DNA of 64,000 nucleotides from Magnetospirillum sp. (GTDB taxonomy: Bacteria > Pseudomonadota > Alphaproteobacteria > Rhodospirillales > Magnetospirillaceae): positions 1 to 64,000 of the forward strand of contig JANQAI010000015.1 of NCBI GenBank assembly GCA_024707145.1, given 5' to 3'. Both the position numbers and the translations under genes were made by a program. The notes below the pieces were generated by a model, which saw only the letters and a list, made by a program, of their open reading frames with translations, made no database searches and was not told the origin of the DNA. This document shows positions 8,383 to 20,439 of this stretch, piece by piece. Position 1 is the stretch's first letter. Every line of letters starts with the position of its first letter.

Positions 8383-8496
8383 ATGGCCAAGTTCTTCGAC
8401 GCCATCAACCGCGGCCACGTCGCGTTCATCCCCGCGGCGCCCGTTGGGCCGCGCCCAAGGGGCCTGGGGCGTCGCGCGAAACCAGCACGACTGTAG
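8383..8496 (+). pseudogene. Possible 5' remnant of a pyridoxamine-phosphate oxidase-like gene
   Basis: A 37-codon reading frame starts MAKFFDAINRGHVAFI, which resembles the N-terminus of pyridoxamine 5'-phosphate oxidase-like flavoproteins (typically FFDxIxxxHxxFI). After about 16 codons the resemblance ends in Arg/Pro-rich sequence and a stop. No continuation is visible in other frames before the next gene at 8613. It is probably a truncated leftover, though a chance match cannot be excluded. Confidence 0.35.
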
Positions 8497-8612
8497 CGCG
8501 GTTGTCTTCGGTTGATTTTCTACTGAAGAATCCGATGGGCGTCCAACGTTCTGCCGGAAGTTGGGTGGAACCTTGGCTTCTTTTCCCAACGGCTTCACTG
8601 TAGACTGCGTCC

Positions 8613-10767
<2,155 letters not shown>

Positions 10768-10782
10768 GGCCGGCCCGCCCTT

Positions 10783-11427
10783 CTACGACGATTGGGCGTT
10801 GGTGCCGTAGCCTTTGAATTTCTCCAGCACCACCTCCATCTCCGCCGCGGGCAGCACCGGAGGCTCGCCCAGCGGCAGCAGGCGCAGGTAAAGGTCGGCC
10901 AGGTATTCCACCTCCACCGCCACGTCGAGCGCCTGGGCCAGGTCGCGGCCGATGGCGATCATGCCGTGATGGCCCAGCAGGCAGGCGCGGCGCCCCTCCA
11001 GCGCCGCCAGGGCGGCGTCGGACAGTTCCTGGGAGCCGAAGGTGGCGTAGGGGGCGCAGCGCACGTCGGCGCCGCCGGCGATGGCCACCATGTAGTGGAA
11101 GGCGGGAAGGGGCCTGCCCAGCACGGCCAGGGCGGTGGCGGCGGGGGAATGGCAATGCACCACCGCCTGCGCCTCGGGCCGGGCGGCGTAGATGTCGCGA
11201 TGGAAGCGCCATTCGCTGGACGGCTTCCAACGGCCCGACCAGGCGCCGTCCAGGCCCATGGGCACCAGCTGCTCGGTGGTGAGGGCTTCCGCCCCGACCC
11301 CCGACGGCGTGATCAGGAGTCCCGCTTCGCTGCGCACCGAGACGTTGCCCGAGGCACCCTGGTTGAGCCCGCGCCGGGCCAGCAGGCGGACGGCCTCGAC
11401 GATGGCGGCGGCGGAAGATGCGGTCAT
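10783..11427 (-). CDS. Class II aldolase/adducin family protein (fuculose-phosphate aldolase-like)
   Basis: A 214-residue class II aldolase. It has the phosphate-binding SGNVSVR and ITPSGV loops, the catalytic Glu in SSEWRFHRDIY, and zinc ligands in VVHCHSPAATA (two His) and LGHHGMIAIG (third His). The family cleaves fuculose-1-phosphate, ribulose phosphate or methylthioribulose-1-phosphate. There are no fucose or methionine-salvage genes around it, so the substrate is not assigned. It is convergent with the hybrid kinase gene (15 bases apart) and divergent from the cytochrome c gene. Confidence 0.87.
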   Translation of the reverse strand: MTASSAAAIVEAVRLLARRGLNQGASGNVSVRSEAGLLITPSGVGAEALTTEQLVPMGLDGAWSGRWKPSSEWRFHRDIYAARPEAQAVVHCHSPAATALAVLGRPLPAFHYMVAIAGGADVRCAPYATFGSQELSDAALAALEGRRACLLGHHGMIAIGRDLAQALDVAVEVEYLADLYLRLLPLGEPPVLPAAEMEVVLEKFKGYGTNAQSS

Positions 11428-11571
11428 GCTGCCCTCGTTCCTTTATCCCAACGGCATGTATAGGCAAAACCGGCGCGGGGAGGAAGGTGCTAGGGCCAAA
11501 GGCCGGTTCGCCGCCGGCCTCGGGCGTCGCCATATGGGCCATGCGCGACGGTCGCGTCAGGGAGACTGGCA

Positions 11572-12015
11572 ATGTGGGAACGAGTGACGGGGGCTACGCT
11601 CGCGGCGGCCCTGATGGTGGCGGGCGCCCAGGCCGGCGACCGCCAAATGGTGCGCGGACGCTATCTGGTGGAGAATGTGGGCCTGTGCGGTGACTGCCAT
11701 ACGCCACGCGGAGCCATGGGGCAGCCCGATTTGCAGCGGCCCATGGCCGGGGCCACCATCGATTTCACGCCCACGGTCGCGGTGCCGGCCTGGGCGGAAA
11801 CCGCCCCCGCCATTGCCGGGCCGCAGGCGCGCGGCTGGTCGCGCGCGCAGATGGTGAGCTTCCTCAAGACCGGCTTGCGCCCCGACGGTTCGCAGGCGCT
11901 GCCGCCCATGCCCATGCTCCGCCTGACCCAGGAGGACGCCGAGGCGGTGGCCGCCTATCTGTCCAGCCTGCCCACGCCGGTGGCGCCGGTGAAGCCGAAG
12001 GCAGGGGCACAGTAG
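11572..12015 (+). CDS. Periplasmic class I cytochrome c
   Basis: A 147-residue secreted cytochrome. A short signal peptide (about residues 1-21, ending AGAQAG) precedes the single haem motif CGDCH at about residue 38, within RGRYLVENVGLCGDCHTP. That is typical of cytochromes associated with alcohol or aldehyde dehydrogenases and other membrane-bound oxidases. A distal Met ligand is likely in LPPMPMLRL, followed by the terminal helix AEAVAAYLSSLP. GGGAGA lies a few bases before the ATG. No dehydrogenase gene is adjacent, so the electron partner is unknown. Confidence 0.88.
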   Translation: MWERVTGATLAAALMVAGAQAGDRQMVRGRYLVENVGLCGDCHTPRGAMGQPDLQRPMAGATIDFTPTVAVPAWAETAPAIAGPQARGWSRAQMVSFLKTGLRPDGSQALPPMPMLRLTQEDAEAVAAYLSSLPTPVAPVKPKAGAQ

Positions 12016-12040
12016 GCCGGGGCAAGACTTCGCTGCGGGC

Positions 12041-12766
12041 CTAATCGACCGGCTTGGCGCCCATGGCGGCGAAGGTGTCCTCGATGCACTTGAGCAGCCG
12101 GGCGGCATCGGGGGCGCGCTTGGACACCAGGAAATAGGTTTCCAGCCGGACCAGCGGCTCGCTGAGCAGGGCCGGCGTCGAAGTGCCGTTGAGCGCCTGG
12201 GCGGCCGGGGCCTGGTAATCCATCAGGTAGTCCCCATGCCCGTTGGACAGCATCTTCAGGGCGGCGGGGCGGCTGTCGGCGAAGGACAGGCGCAGGTCAT
12301 TGGCAGGGTTCTTGAAGAAATCCACCCAGCCGCCATAGCCGTAGCCGCGCAGCAGGATCACCGACTTGCCGCGGGTGTTCTCGATGCCGCCCAGGGCAGG
12401 CGTCTCCGGCAGGCGATAGGCGTTCAGCTGCATGTAGGCCATGACGCGGCGGCCGTAGAGGGCAGCCTCCACCACCTCGGGATGCTTGATCAGCATGGCC
12501 ACGTGGGTGGACCCGTCGCGTAGCGACGCCATCAGCCGGGCGCCCGGATAGCATTTGATCTCGAAGGGCAGACCCGCCCGGGTCAGGATGTCGGTGATCA
12601 GGTCGATGGCCCGGCCGGCCGGCCGGCCGTCGGCATCCTCGTAGGTGAAGGGCGGGAAATCGACACAGCCCACCTTCACGGTGTCGGCCGCCGCCGGAGC
12701 GGCCAGCGCGCAAGCCAACGCGGCCGCTCCGCACCAGCGGGCGGCCCGGCGCCGCACACCCTTCAT
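12041..12766 (-). CDS. Periplasmic substrate-binding protein, family 3-like
   Basis: A 241-residue secreted solute-binding protein of the amino-acid-binding type. The signal peptide (KGVRRRAARW... ending APAAADT) is followed by VKVGCVDFPPFTYEDADGRPAG and GRAIDLITDILTRAG, the usual first-lobe pattern. The ATG at 12766 is preferred over upstream Met codons because GGGGCAGG precedes it. There are no permease or ATPase genes nearby. Such orphan binding proteins often feed sensor kinases, and a hybrid kinase begins 129 bases away on the other strand. A similar orphan lies at 40701-41458. Confidence 0.8.
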   Translation of the reverse strand: MKGVRRRAARWCGAAALACALAAPAAADTVKVGCVDFPPFTYEDADGRPAGRAIDLITDILTRAGLPFEIKCYPGARLMASLRDGSTHVAMLIKHPEVVEAALYGRRVMAYMQLNAYRLPETPALGGIENTRGKSVILLRGYGYGGWVDFFKNPANDLRLSFADSRPAALKMLSNGHGDYLMDYQAPAAQALNGTSTPALLSEPLVRLETYFLVSKRAPDAARLLKCIEDTFAAMGAKPVD

Positions 12767-12894
12767 CCAGCCTGCCCCAAGCATGGGGCCATTGTGCAAG
12801 CCGGGCGGCCCTGGCGCAATGGCTTCTGGTCAGGAGGGGCGGTTTCGCCTACCTTTCGGAGGTTCCGACGGGCAAGACCAAGGAAAAAAGTTCC

Positions 12895-15075
12895 GTGGCG
12901 CTGTGGCGAATCGAACGGATTACCACCCGCTTCCTGGCTATCGTGGTGTCGGCCTCGGCGCTGATGGCCATGGTGGTGGCGGGCGCCGTCGCTTGGCGGC
13001 AGTTCGAGGCGGAGCGCGAACGCCTGTCGGCGGCGGTGGCCGATGTGGCCCGGCTGAATGCCATCGCCCTGCAGGAACCCATGTGGTCCATCAACGATCG
13101 CGCCGCCCGCGCCATCGTCAGTTCGCTGGCCGCCCATCCCGCCATCGCCTGCGCCGAACTCACCGAGCCCCAGGGAAACCTGCTGGCTTCCACCCGCGAG
13201 GGGGGTGCAGCGCGCCGGACGACGCCGACCAGGTCATCCAGCAGGTGGTCTATGAGAACCAGTTGCTGGGCCACCTCACCTTGTGGGTGGACAGCGGCAC
13301 CATCGCCGCCGCGGCCGAGGCCGACGCCCGCCTGGCCGTGCTGGTGTTCCTGTCGCTGTCGGCGGCCATGGTGGTCAGCGCGGTCTTCGCCCTGCGCGCC
13401 ACCGTGATGGCGCCGCTGGCCCGGTTGAACGGCGCCATCCGCAAGGCGGCCAAGGTGCCGGTCAACCCCCGCCCGCGCGACGAGCCTGGGCCAAGTCATC
13501 ACCGCCTACAACCGCATGCTCGACCGCATCCAGGCGCACAATGCCGAAATGGAGGACGCCCGTGCCCAGGCGGTGGCGGCGGCGCAGGCGAAGTCGCGCT
13601 TCCTGGCCACCATGAGCCATGAGATCCGCACCCCCATGCATGGCGTGCTGGGCACGGTGGAACTGCTGCGCGAAACCCGGCTCAGCGACGACCAGCGCAA
13701 ATACGCCGACGTCATCTGGCATTCCACCGAGGCTCTGCTGGGCATCATCAACGACATCCTCGACCTGTCCAAGATCGAGGCCGGCAAGGTGCGCATCGCC
13801 CCGGTCTCCACCAGCCCCAGCCACATCGCCCAGGAGGTGGTGGGGGCGCTGGCGGCCACCGCGCGCGGCAAGGGCCTAGCCCTCGACCTGACCTGGTCGG
13901 CCGACCTGCCCGCCTGGGTGCTGGCTGATCCGCTGCGGCTGCGCCAAGTGGTGATGAATCTGGTGGGCAACGCGGTGAAGTTCACCGAGAAGGGCACGGT
14001 GACGGTGTCGCTGGCGCGCCGGGCCGGGATGCTGGAGATCGCCGTGGCGGATACCGGCATCGGCATCGCCGACGACGACCTGCACCACCTGTTCCAGCCC
14101 TTCCGCCAAGTGGATGCCACCACCACCCGCCGTCATGGCGGCACCGGCCTGGGCCTGTCCATCTCGCACCAATTAGTGGAGCTGATGGGCGGCACCATCC
14201 AGGTGGAAAGCCGTGTCGGCGAGGGCTCCATCTTCCGCGTGCTGCTGCCGCTGGAGGATGCGCTCCCACCCCCGCCGGCCGCGCCGGCGCCTCTGCCGCT
14301 GGTGTCGCTGAACGGCGGGCGCATCCTTGCCGCCGAGGACAATCCGGTGAACCAGTGGCTGCTGCGCTCGCAACTGGAGCGGCTGGGTTATCAGGCAGAC
14401 ATCCATCCCGACGGCCGCGCCGCGCTGGGCGCCTTCGGCCAGGGCGGCTACGTGGCGGTGGTCACCGACTATCACATGCCCATCATGGACGGCCTTGATC
14501 TCGCCCGTGCCATTCGCGCCGCCGAGGGCGGGGGGCCGCGCCTGCCCATCATCGGCATGACCGCCGACGCCTTCGCCGAGACGGTGGAAGAATGCCTGCG
14601 CGCCGGCATGGACGAGGTGGTGACCAAGCCGGTGCCGCTGGAGGAACTGGGCGCGGTGCTGTGCCGGCGCATCAACGGCATCGGTCCGGCCGCCGCCCCG
14701 TGCGCGCCCGGCCCGGCCGGCCTGTCGGCGGCCGAGGCACCGCTGCTGGATGCGGAGATCCTGGCTGCGGTGGTAGGCGACGATCCGGCCTGCCGCGGCG
14801 AGATGGCGGCGCTGTTCGCCGCCACCGCCGAAGATCTGCGCACGCGGGTCCGGGTCCATATGGAGGCGCGGGATATGGACGAACTGTCCGCCGCCGCCCA
14901 CTCGCTGGCCTCGGCGGCCCTGTCCCTGGGCGCCACCCGCCTGGGCCTGACCGCCCGCGCCATCGAGCATGCCGCCCAGGACGGCGACTGGCCCAACATC
15001 GCCACCCTGGTGGCCCGGCTGGCCGCGCTGGACAAGGAAACCCGCGCGGCTCTCGAACGGCAGGGACGCGGTTGA
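12895..15075 (+). CDS. Hybrid sensor histidine kinase TM-HAMP-HisKA-HATPase-REC-Hpt (two frame breaks)
   Basis: GTG start at 12895 with AAGGAAA upstream. TM1 (about residues 14-36), a small periplasmic domain (MWSINDRAARAIVSSLAAHP...), TM2 (about 149-171) and HAMP. HisKA follows (MSHEIRTPMHGVLG), then HATPase (LVGNAVKFTEKGTV, DTGIGI, GGTGLGLSISHQL), a receiver (LAAEDNPVNQWL, phospho-Asp in VVTDYHMPIMDG) and an Hpt domain with His in AAAHSLASAAL. The frame breaks first in a G-run at 13200-13205 (STREGG continues as CSAPDDADQVIQQ), then at GAGCCTGG 13482-13489 (RPRDE continues as LGQVITAYNRMLDR). Corrected, it is an ordinary full-length kinase. Confidence 0.85.
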
Positions 15076-15167
15076 GGGCCTGAAATCGCGTAACGTTCCT
15101 CTCGTCGTGCCCGGGCTTGATCCATGGGTGTCCGGCTTAACTGGAGTGCACCGTTTCCCTCTTTTCC

Positions 15168-15275
15168 GTCATGGCCGGGCCTGACCCGGCCATCCACGTC
15201 GCTTCGCAGATACGCCGTTGGGAACAATAGGATGGATGGTGCCACGTGGATGCCCGCGTCAAGCGCGGGCATGAC
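15168..15275. repeat. Dispersed double-hairpin repeat, copy A
   Basis: The left half-site starts GTCATGGCCGGG and is itself a hairpin (GGCCGGG/CCCGGCC around CTGA). The right half-site ends CGCGGGCATGAC and is a second hairpin around TCAA. They are separated by a spacer of about 45 bases. The outer ends GTCATG/CATGAC are complementary. A degenerate half-copy lies just upstream at about 15105-15135. It fills the gap between the kinase and M16 protease genes. Confidence 0.8.
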
Positions 15276-15304
15276 GACAGAACTGAAGAACTGTGCGACT
15301 GGCC

Positions 15305-16567
15305 TCAGACCTTCAGCCGTTCCGCCATCTTCTCGTAGCTCTCCACCTTGGCCAGCGGACCGATGGCGGCCACGGTGGGGGCGGTGGAGAACAGCCGCTT
15401 GGCGACGCGCATGATCTCGGCGTTGTCCACGGCCTCCACCTTGGCCACCACCTCGGCGGTGGGGACGGGGCGGCCGTAGACCAGGATCTGGCGGGCCAGC
15501 TGTTCGCAGCGGGACGAGGTGCTTTCCAGGCTCATCAGGATCGAGGATTTGAGTTGGGCGCGGGCGCGGTGCAGCTCGTCCGCGGTCACGCCGCCGACCA
15601 CCTTGACCACCTCGTCGCACATGACCGGGATCAACTCGGCCACTTCCTCCTCGCCGGTGCCGGCATAGATGCCGAACAGGCCGCCATCGGCGTAGGACGA
15701 GGTGAAGGAATAGATGGAATAGACTAGGCCGCGCTTCTCGCGCACCTCCTGGAACAGGCGCGAGCTCATGCCGCCGCCCAGCAGGGTGGACAGCACCGAG
15801 GCGGCGTAATAGTCGGGGTCCTCGTAGGAGACGCCGTCGAAGCCGAGCACCAAGTTGACCTGCTCGATGTCGCGTTCCTCGCGGAAGTCGCCGCCCACAT
15901 AGGCGGCCTTCTCGGGCTTGACGTCGGGCAGGACGGACAGCTTGGCGAAGGTCCGCTCGGCCTCGGCCACCAGATGGTCGTGGTCGACCCGGCCGGCGGC
16001 GGCCAGCACCATGCGCGGCGCCGAATAATGCTCGCGCATATAGGCCAGGATGGTGTCGCGGCCCATGCCGCGCACCAGGTCCTCGGTGCCCAGCACCGGC
16101 CGGCCCAGCGGCTGGCTGGGATAGGCGGTGGCCTGGAAGTGGTCGAAGATGATGTCGTCGGGGGTGTCGTTGGCCTGCCCGATCTCCTGCACCACCACGT
16201 CCTGCTCGCGCGCCAGTTCTTCGCCGTCCATGATGGAGTGCTGCAGGATGTCGGCGACGATATCCAGCGCCAGGCCGGAATCCTCCTTCAGCACCTTGGC
16301 GTAATAGGCAGTGTGGTCGCGGGCGGTGTAGGCGTTGAGATGGCCGCCGACGGCGTCCATCTCCTCGGCGATGTCGCGGGCCGAGCGGCGTTCGGTGCCC
16401 TTGAACGCCATGTGCTCCAGCAGGTGCGAGATGCCGTTGATCTCGGCGGGCTCGTGGCGGGTACCGGCGTCCACCCACACCCCCAGCGAGGCGCTTTCCA
16501 CCGTGGCCATGGGGTCGGTGACGACGCGCAGGCCCGAGGGCAGGACCGTCTCTCGGATGTCTTCCAT
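15305..16567 (-). CDS. M16 family zinc metallopeptidase (processing peptidase-like)
   Basis: A 420-residue pitrilysin-family peptidase with the inverted zinc motif HLLEH (about residue 46) and the downstream Glu of the zinc site. It has the hallmark glycine-rich stretch LSTLLGGGMSSRLFQEVREKRGLVYS of mitochondrial-processing-peptidase-like bacterial proteins. The ATG (16567) shares its A with the thrC stop (TGATG), so translation is coupled to threonine synthase. This thrC-M16 arrangement is common in alphaproteobacteria. It has no signal peptide and is probably cytoplasmic, degrading peptides. Confidence 0.93.
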   Translation of the reverse strand: MEDIRETVLPSGLRVVTDPMATVESASLGVWVDAGTRHEPAEINGISHLLEHMAFKGTERRSARDIAEEMDAVGGHLNAYTARDHTAYYAKVLKEDSGLALDIVADILQHSIMDGEELAREQDVVVQEIGQANDTPDDIIFDHFQATAYPSQPLGRPVLGTEDLVRGMGRDTILAYMREHYSAPRMVLAAAGRVDHDHLVAEAERTFAKLSVLPDVKPEKAAYVGGDFREERDIEQVNLVLGFDGVSYEDPDYYAASVLSTLLGGGMSSRLFQEVREKRGLVYSIYSFTSSYADGGLFGIYAGTGEEEVAELIPVMCDEVVKVVGGVTADELHRARAQLKSSILMSLESTSSRCEQLARQILVYGRPVPTAEVVAKVEAVDNAEIMRVAKRLFSTAPTVAAIGPLAKVESYEKMAERLKV

Positions 16568-17967
16568 CAGCGGCGCCCCTCGACGAAGGCGCTCACATAG
16601 CTGCGGATGGCGTCCAGGTCGTTGGCGATGACGTCGTAGCGCTCGGGGCGCTCGAACAGGTCGGCCAGATGGGGTGGCAGCGGCGGGCGCTGCCCGGTGG
16701 CCCTTTCCACCGCGTCGGGGAACTTGGCCGGATGGGCGGTGGCCAGCGCCACCATGGGGTTGTCGGCCTTCACACGCGCCTTCAGGCCGGCGCCGGCGCC
16801 GATGGCGGAGTGGGGGTCCAGCACCTCGCCGGTCCTGGCGCGGATGGCCCGCATGACCTCCAGCGTCGCCTCGTCGTCGAAGCGATGGCCCTCGAACAGC
16901 TCGCACATGGCCTTGTGCGCCCCCTGCGGCATGGCCATCACGCCGGTCTTGCGGAATTCGCCCATGAGCGCGCCCACCGCCTCGCCCTCGCGGCCCAGGT
17001 AATCGAACACCAGGCGCTCGAAATTGGACGACACCTGGATGTCCATGCTGGGCGACAGCGTGGGAACCACCCCGTCGGCCTCCATACGGCCCGATTCGAA
17101 GAAGCGGGTCAGGATGTCGTTGGTGTTGGAGCCCACCACCAGCCGGCCGATGGGCAGGCCCATCTTCCTGGCTACGTAGCCGGCGAAAACGTTGCCGAAA
17201 TTGCCGGTGGGGACCGAGAAGCTGACCTCCACATCCGGCGCGCCCAGGGACACGGCGGCGGCGAAGTAATAGGCCACCTGGGCCATGACGCGAGCCCAGT
17301 TGATGGAATTGACCGCCGACAGATTGTAGCGGTCGCGGAACTCCAGGTCGTTGAACAGCGCCTTGACCACGTCCTGGCAGTCATCGAAGGTGCCCTCCAC
17401 CGCCAGGTTGCGCACGTTGGCCGATTGGATGGTGGTCATCTGCCGGCGCTGCACCTCGGAGGTGCGGCCCTTGGGGTGCAGGATGACGATGTCCACCGCC
17501 TCGCGGTCGCGGCAGGCCTCGATGGCGGCCGAGCCGGTGTCGCCCGATGTGGCGCCGACGATCAGCACCCGCTGGCCCTTCTTCTTCAGCACGTGGTCGA
17601 ACAGCCGGCCGACCAGTTGCAGCGCGTAATCCTTGAAGGCCAGCGTCGGGCCGTGGAACAGCTCGCAGACCCACTGGTTGGGGCCGATCTGCTTCAGCGG
17701 CGCCACCGCCGGATGGGTGAAGCCCGCATAGGCGTCGGCGACCATGGCGCCCAGCTCGGCCTCGGTCAGGCAGCCGGCCACGAACGGCGCCATCACCTTG
17801 GTGGCGAGGCGGTCATAGGGCAGGCCGCGCAAAGCGCGAATCTGGTCGGGGGTGAAGACTGGCCATTGGGCCGGCACGTACAGGCCGCCGTCGCGGGCCA
17901 GGCCGGCCAACAGGACCTCGTCGAAATCCAGGACGGGGGCTTGCCCCCGGGTGCTCACATATTTCAC
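16567..17967 (-). CDS. thrC: Threonine synthase
   Basis: A 466-residue PLP enzyme converting O-phosphohomoserine to threonine. It begins VKYVSTRGQAP, the usual ThrC start, read from a GTG at 17967. A GTG further upstream at 18006 would give a non-homologous extension. The PLP lysine is in FHGPTLAFKDYALQ, the phosphate-binding loop in VGATSGDTGSAA, and SVPTGNFGNVFAG is conserved. Homoserine kinase thrB is in the same window at 61575 but not in this operon. The 3' end overlaps the M16 start by one base. Confidence 0.96.
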   Translation of the reverse strand: MKYVSTRGQAPVLDFDEVLLAGLARDGGLYVPAQWPVFTPDQIRALRGLPYDRLATKVMAPFVAGCLTEAELGAMVADAYAGFTHPAVAPLKQIGPNQWVCELFHGPTLAFKDYALQLVGRLFDHVLKKKGQRVLIVGATSGDTGSAAIEACRDREAVDIVILHPKGRTSEVQRRQMTTIQSANVRNLAVEGTFDDCQDVVKALFNDLEFRDRYNLSAVNSINWARVMAQVAYYFAAAVSLGAPDVEVSFSVPTGNFGNVFAGYVARKMGLPIGRLVVGSNTNDILTRFFESGRMEADGVVPTLSPSMDIQVSSNFERLVFDYLGREGEAVGALMGEFRKTGVMAMPQGAHKAMCELFEGHRFDDEATLEVMRAIRARTGEVLDPHSAIGAGAGLKARVKADNPMVALATAHPAKFPDAVERATGQRPPLPPHLADLFERPERYDVIANDLDAIRSYVSAFVEGRR

Positions 17968-18034
17968 GTAGAACCCCAACTTTTCGGCGCCGATGGGCCG
18001 GTACACTAGCGATACCGAGCGTATCGGGCAAGGA

Positions 18035-19531
18035 TCAGCCCAAATACCTGCCCTCCAGATGGGCCTTGAACACGCTTGCGTCCAGCGGCCGGCCGGTCGC
18101 CTGCACCAGCAGTTCGCGGGTGGACAGGCTGGAGGCCTTGCCGTGGACGTTGGCTTTCAGCCACGTCAGCAGCGGGCGGAAGTCGCCCCCGCCGATGGCC
18201 GGCAGGATGCCCGCGTCCGCCCGTTTGGCCGCGTCGAACAACTGGGTGGCGGTCATGGCGCCCAGGGTGTAGGTGGGGAAATAGCCCCAAGCGCCGCCGT
18301 ACCAGTGGATGTCCTGCAGGCAGCCCAGGCGGTCGTCGGGCGGCGTGATGCCCAGCAGGCGCTGGGTGCCCTCGTTCCAGGCGGCGGGCAGGTCCTCCAG
18401 CGCCATGGCGCCCTCGATCAGCGCCTTTTCCAGGCGGTAGCGCAGGATGACGTGGGCGGGATAGGTCACCTCGTCGGCATCGACGCGGATGAAGTCGGGC
18501 TTCACCTGGATGCCCAGCCGGTACAGGTTTTCCGCAGCCCATTCCGGGCCGCCGCCGCCGAAGGCCTCGCGCAGGCGGGGCGCCGCCCAGGCCAGGAACT
18601 GGGGCGAGCGGCAGGCCTGCATTTCGATCAGCAGGCTTTGGCTTTCGTGCACCTGCATGCCGCGGGCCCGCCCCACCGGCTGGTGGCGCCAGCGGCCGCC
18701 GGGCAGGCCGAAATCGTAAAGCGCGTGGCCGGTTTCGTGCAGCACGCCCATCAGCGCCGAGGTGAAGTCGGCCTCGTCGTAACGGGTGGTGATGCGCACG
18801 TCCTCGGGATAGCCGCCGCAGAAGGGGTGGAAGCTGGTGTCCAGCCGGCCATGGGTGAAGTCGAAGCCCAGGGCCGTCATGAACTCCAGCCCGACGGCCC
18901 GCTGTTTGTCGGCGGGGAAGGGGCCGGCGGGCAGGCGCGGTGACGGGCGGCGGGCCTGGGCCTCCAGCGTGCGGGCCAGGAAGCCGGGCAGGAACGCCTC
19001 CAGGTCGGCGAACACCGCGTCGATCTCGGCGGCGCGGCCGTCGGGCTCGTACTGGTCCAGCAAGGCGTCGTAGACCGATACCCCCAGCGCCCCGGCCTTG
19101 GCTTGGCCAGTCTGGCGCACCAGCCCCAACAGCACCTTGAGGCTGGGCAGCACCATGGCGAAGTCGGCTGCCGGGCGGGCTTGGCGCCACGCCATCTCAC
19201 AGGTCGATTCCGCCTTGGCCAAGGCCTCCACCAGATCGGCGGGCACCGCCGAGGCATGGACCCAGTCGCGGCGCATCTCGCGCAGGTTGGCCCGTTCCCA
19301 CGGCTCATCGACCTCGCCCTCGGCTTGGGCCAGCCAGTCGGCCACCTGGGGGGCGGTGAGGGCCCGGTGGGCCACGGTTTTCAGCAGCGCCAACTGGTCG
19401 GCACGGGCCGCCGCGCCGCCTTCCGGCATCATGGTGGACATGTCCCAGTGCAGCACCGACAGCGTGTCGGCCAGAATGGAATTATGCCGGAAGAGCGTTT
19501 GGAGACACGCATAGGCGGGCTGTTCAACCAT
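18035..19531 (-). CDS. Carboxypeptidase Taq-like metallocarboxypeptidase (M32)
   Basis: A 498-residue M32 carboxypeptidase. The zinc motif HETGHALYDFGL (HExxH) and the following VHESQSLLIE provide the metal ligands. The N-terminal LSVLHWDMSTMMPEGG and the C-terminal DIHWYGGAWGYFPTYTLG are family hallmarks. The ATG at 19531 is chosen; a TTG two codons earlier is also in frame. It is a cytoplasmic enzyme removing C-terminal residues from peptides. It lies 67 bases upstream of thrC on the same strand. Confidence 0.94.
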   Translation of the reverse strand: MVEQPAYACLQTLFRHNSILADTLSVLHWDMSTMMPEGGAAARADQLALLKTVAHRALTAPQVADWLAQAEGEVDEPWERANLREMRRDWVHASAVPADLVEALAKAESTCEMAWRQARPAADFAMVLPSLKVLLGLVRQTGQAKAGALGVSVYDALLDQYEPDGRAAEIDAVFADLEAFLPGFLARTLEAQARRPSPRLPAGPFPADKQRAVGLEFMTALGFDFTHGRLDTSFHPFCGGYPEDVRITTRYDEADFTSALMGVLHETGHALYDFGLPGGRWRHQPVGRARGMQVHESQSLLIEMQACRSPQFLAWAAPRLREAFGGGGPEWAAENLYRLGIQVKPDFIRVDADEVTYPAHVILRYRLEKALIEGAMALEDLPAAWNEGTQRLLGITPPDDRLGCLQDIHWYGGAWGYFPTYTLGAMTATQLFDAAKRADAGILPAIGGGDFRPLLTWLKANVHGKASSLSTRELLVQATGRPLDASVFKAHLEGRYLG

Positions 19532-19684
19532 AGCCAATCAATCCCATATTGCGGAGCGAAGCGGACGGCCTTCACAACGATAGATCAGCGGCCCGGGTGG
19601 TGGGCAATCGTTTTCCGGGCTATGGTGGGCGCCGATATAACGCCCAGGCGGGCCGTTCGGGCTCCAAGCAGAGGAAAAAACGCC

Positions 19685-20338
19685 ATGACCAAACCCCGTT
19701 TCGCCGTGGTGCTATCGGGTTGCGGCGTCTATGACGGCGCCGAGATCCACGAGGCCGTGCTGACCTTGCTGGCCATCGACCGCGTCGGCGGCACCTATCA
19801 GTGCTTCGCCCCCGACGTCGCCCAGATGCACGTGGTCAACCACCTGACCGGCGATGCCGCGCCGGAAAGCCGCAACGTGTTGGTGGAATCGGCCCGCATC
19901 GCGCGCGGCCAGATCAAGCCGCTGTCGTCCTTCGATGCCTCGTCCGTCGATGCCCTGGTATTCCCCGGCGGCTTCGGCGCCGCCAAGAACCTGTGCTCGT
20001 TCGCGGTGGACGGGCCGGAATGCACCGTCAACCCCGAGGCGGAGCGGGCCATCAAGGCCATGCGCGGGGCGGGCAAGCCCATCGGCGCCCTGTGCATCGC
20101 CCCCGCCATCCTGGCCCGTGTGCTCGGGCAGGTGGACCTGACCATCGGCACCGATGCCGGCACCGCGGCGGCGCTGGAGCAGATGGGAGCCCGTCACATC
20201 TCGAAGCTGCATGGCGAGATCGTGGTGGACCAGGGCCTCAAGGTGGTGTCGACGCCCTGCTACATGCTGGATTCTTCCATCGGCCAGATCGCCGATGGCG
20301 CCGAGGCGGTGGTGCGCAAGCTGGTCGAACTGATCTGA
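19685..20338 (+). CDS. elbB: Isoprenoid biosynthesis glyoxalase ElbB (DJ-1/PfpI family)
   Basis: A 217-residue protein with ElbB-specific N-terminus VVLSGCGVYDGAEIHEA and the nucleophile elbow GALCIAPAILA, whose Cys sits in the DJ-1 fold. The C-terminal half CYMLDSSIGQIADGA is also conserved. It acts as a glyoxalase III-like enzyme in vitro and is genetically linked to isoprenoid output. AGAGGAAAA precedes the ATG. The divergent neighbour is the M32 carboxypeptidase, with 153 bases between them. Confidence 0.93.
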   Translation: MTKPRFAVVLSGCGVYDGAEIHEAVLTLLAIDRVGGTYQCFAPDVAQMHVVNHLTGDAAPESRNVLVESARIARGQIKPLSSFDASSVDALVFPGGFGAAKNLCSFAVDGPECTVNPEAERAIKAMRGAGKPIGALCIAPAILARVLGQVDLTIGTDAGTAAALEQMGARHISKLHGEIVVDQGLKVVSTPCYMLDSSIGQIADGAEAVVRKLVELI

Positions 20339-20439
20339 GCGGGCCGGCCGGCGCATCCGGCGTCGGCCCCCCTTTGCGCGGTTGCGCCGTCCGTCCGCCG
20401 TGCTCACATCCGGGATCAACCTTCGATGAGGATGATGCC

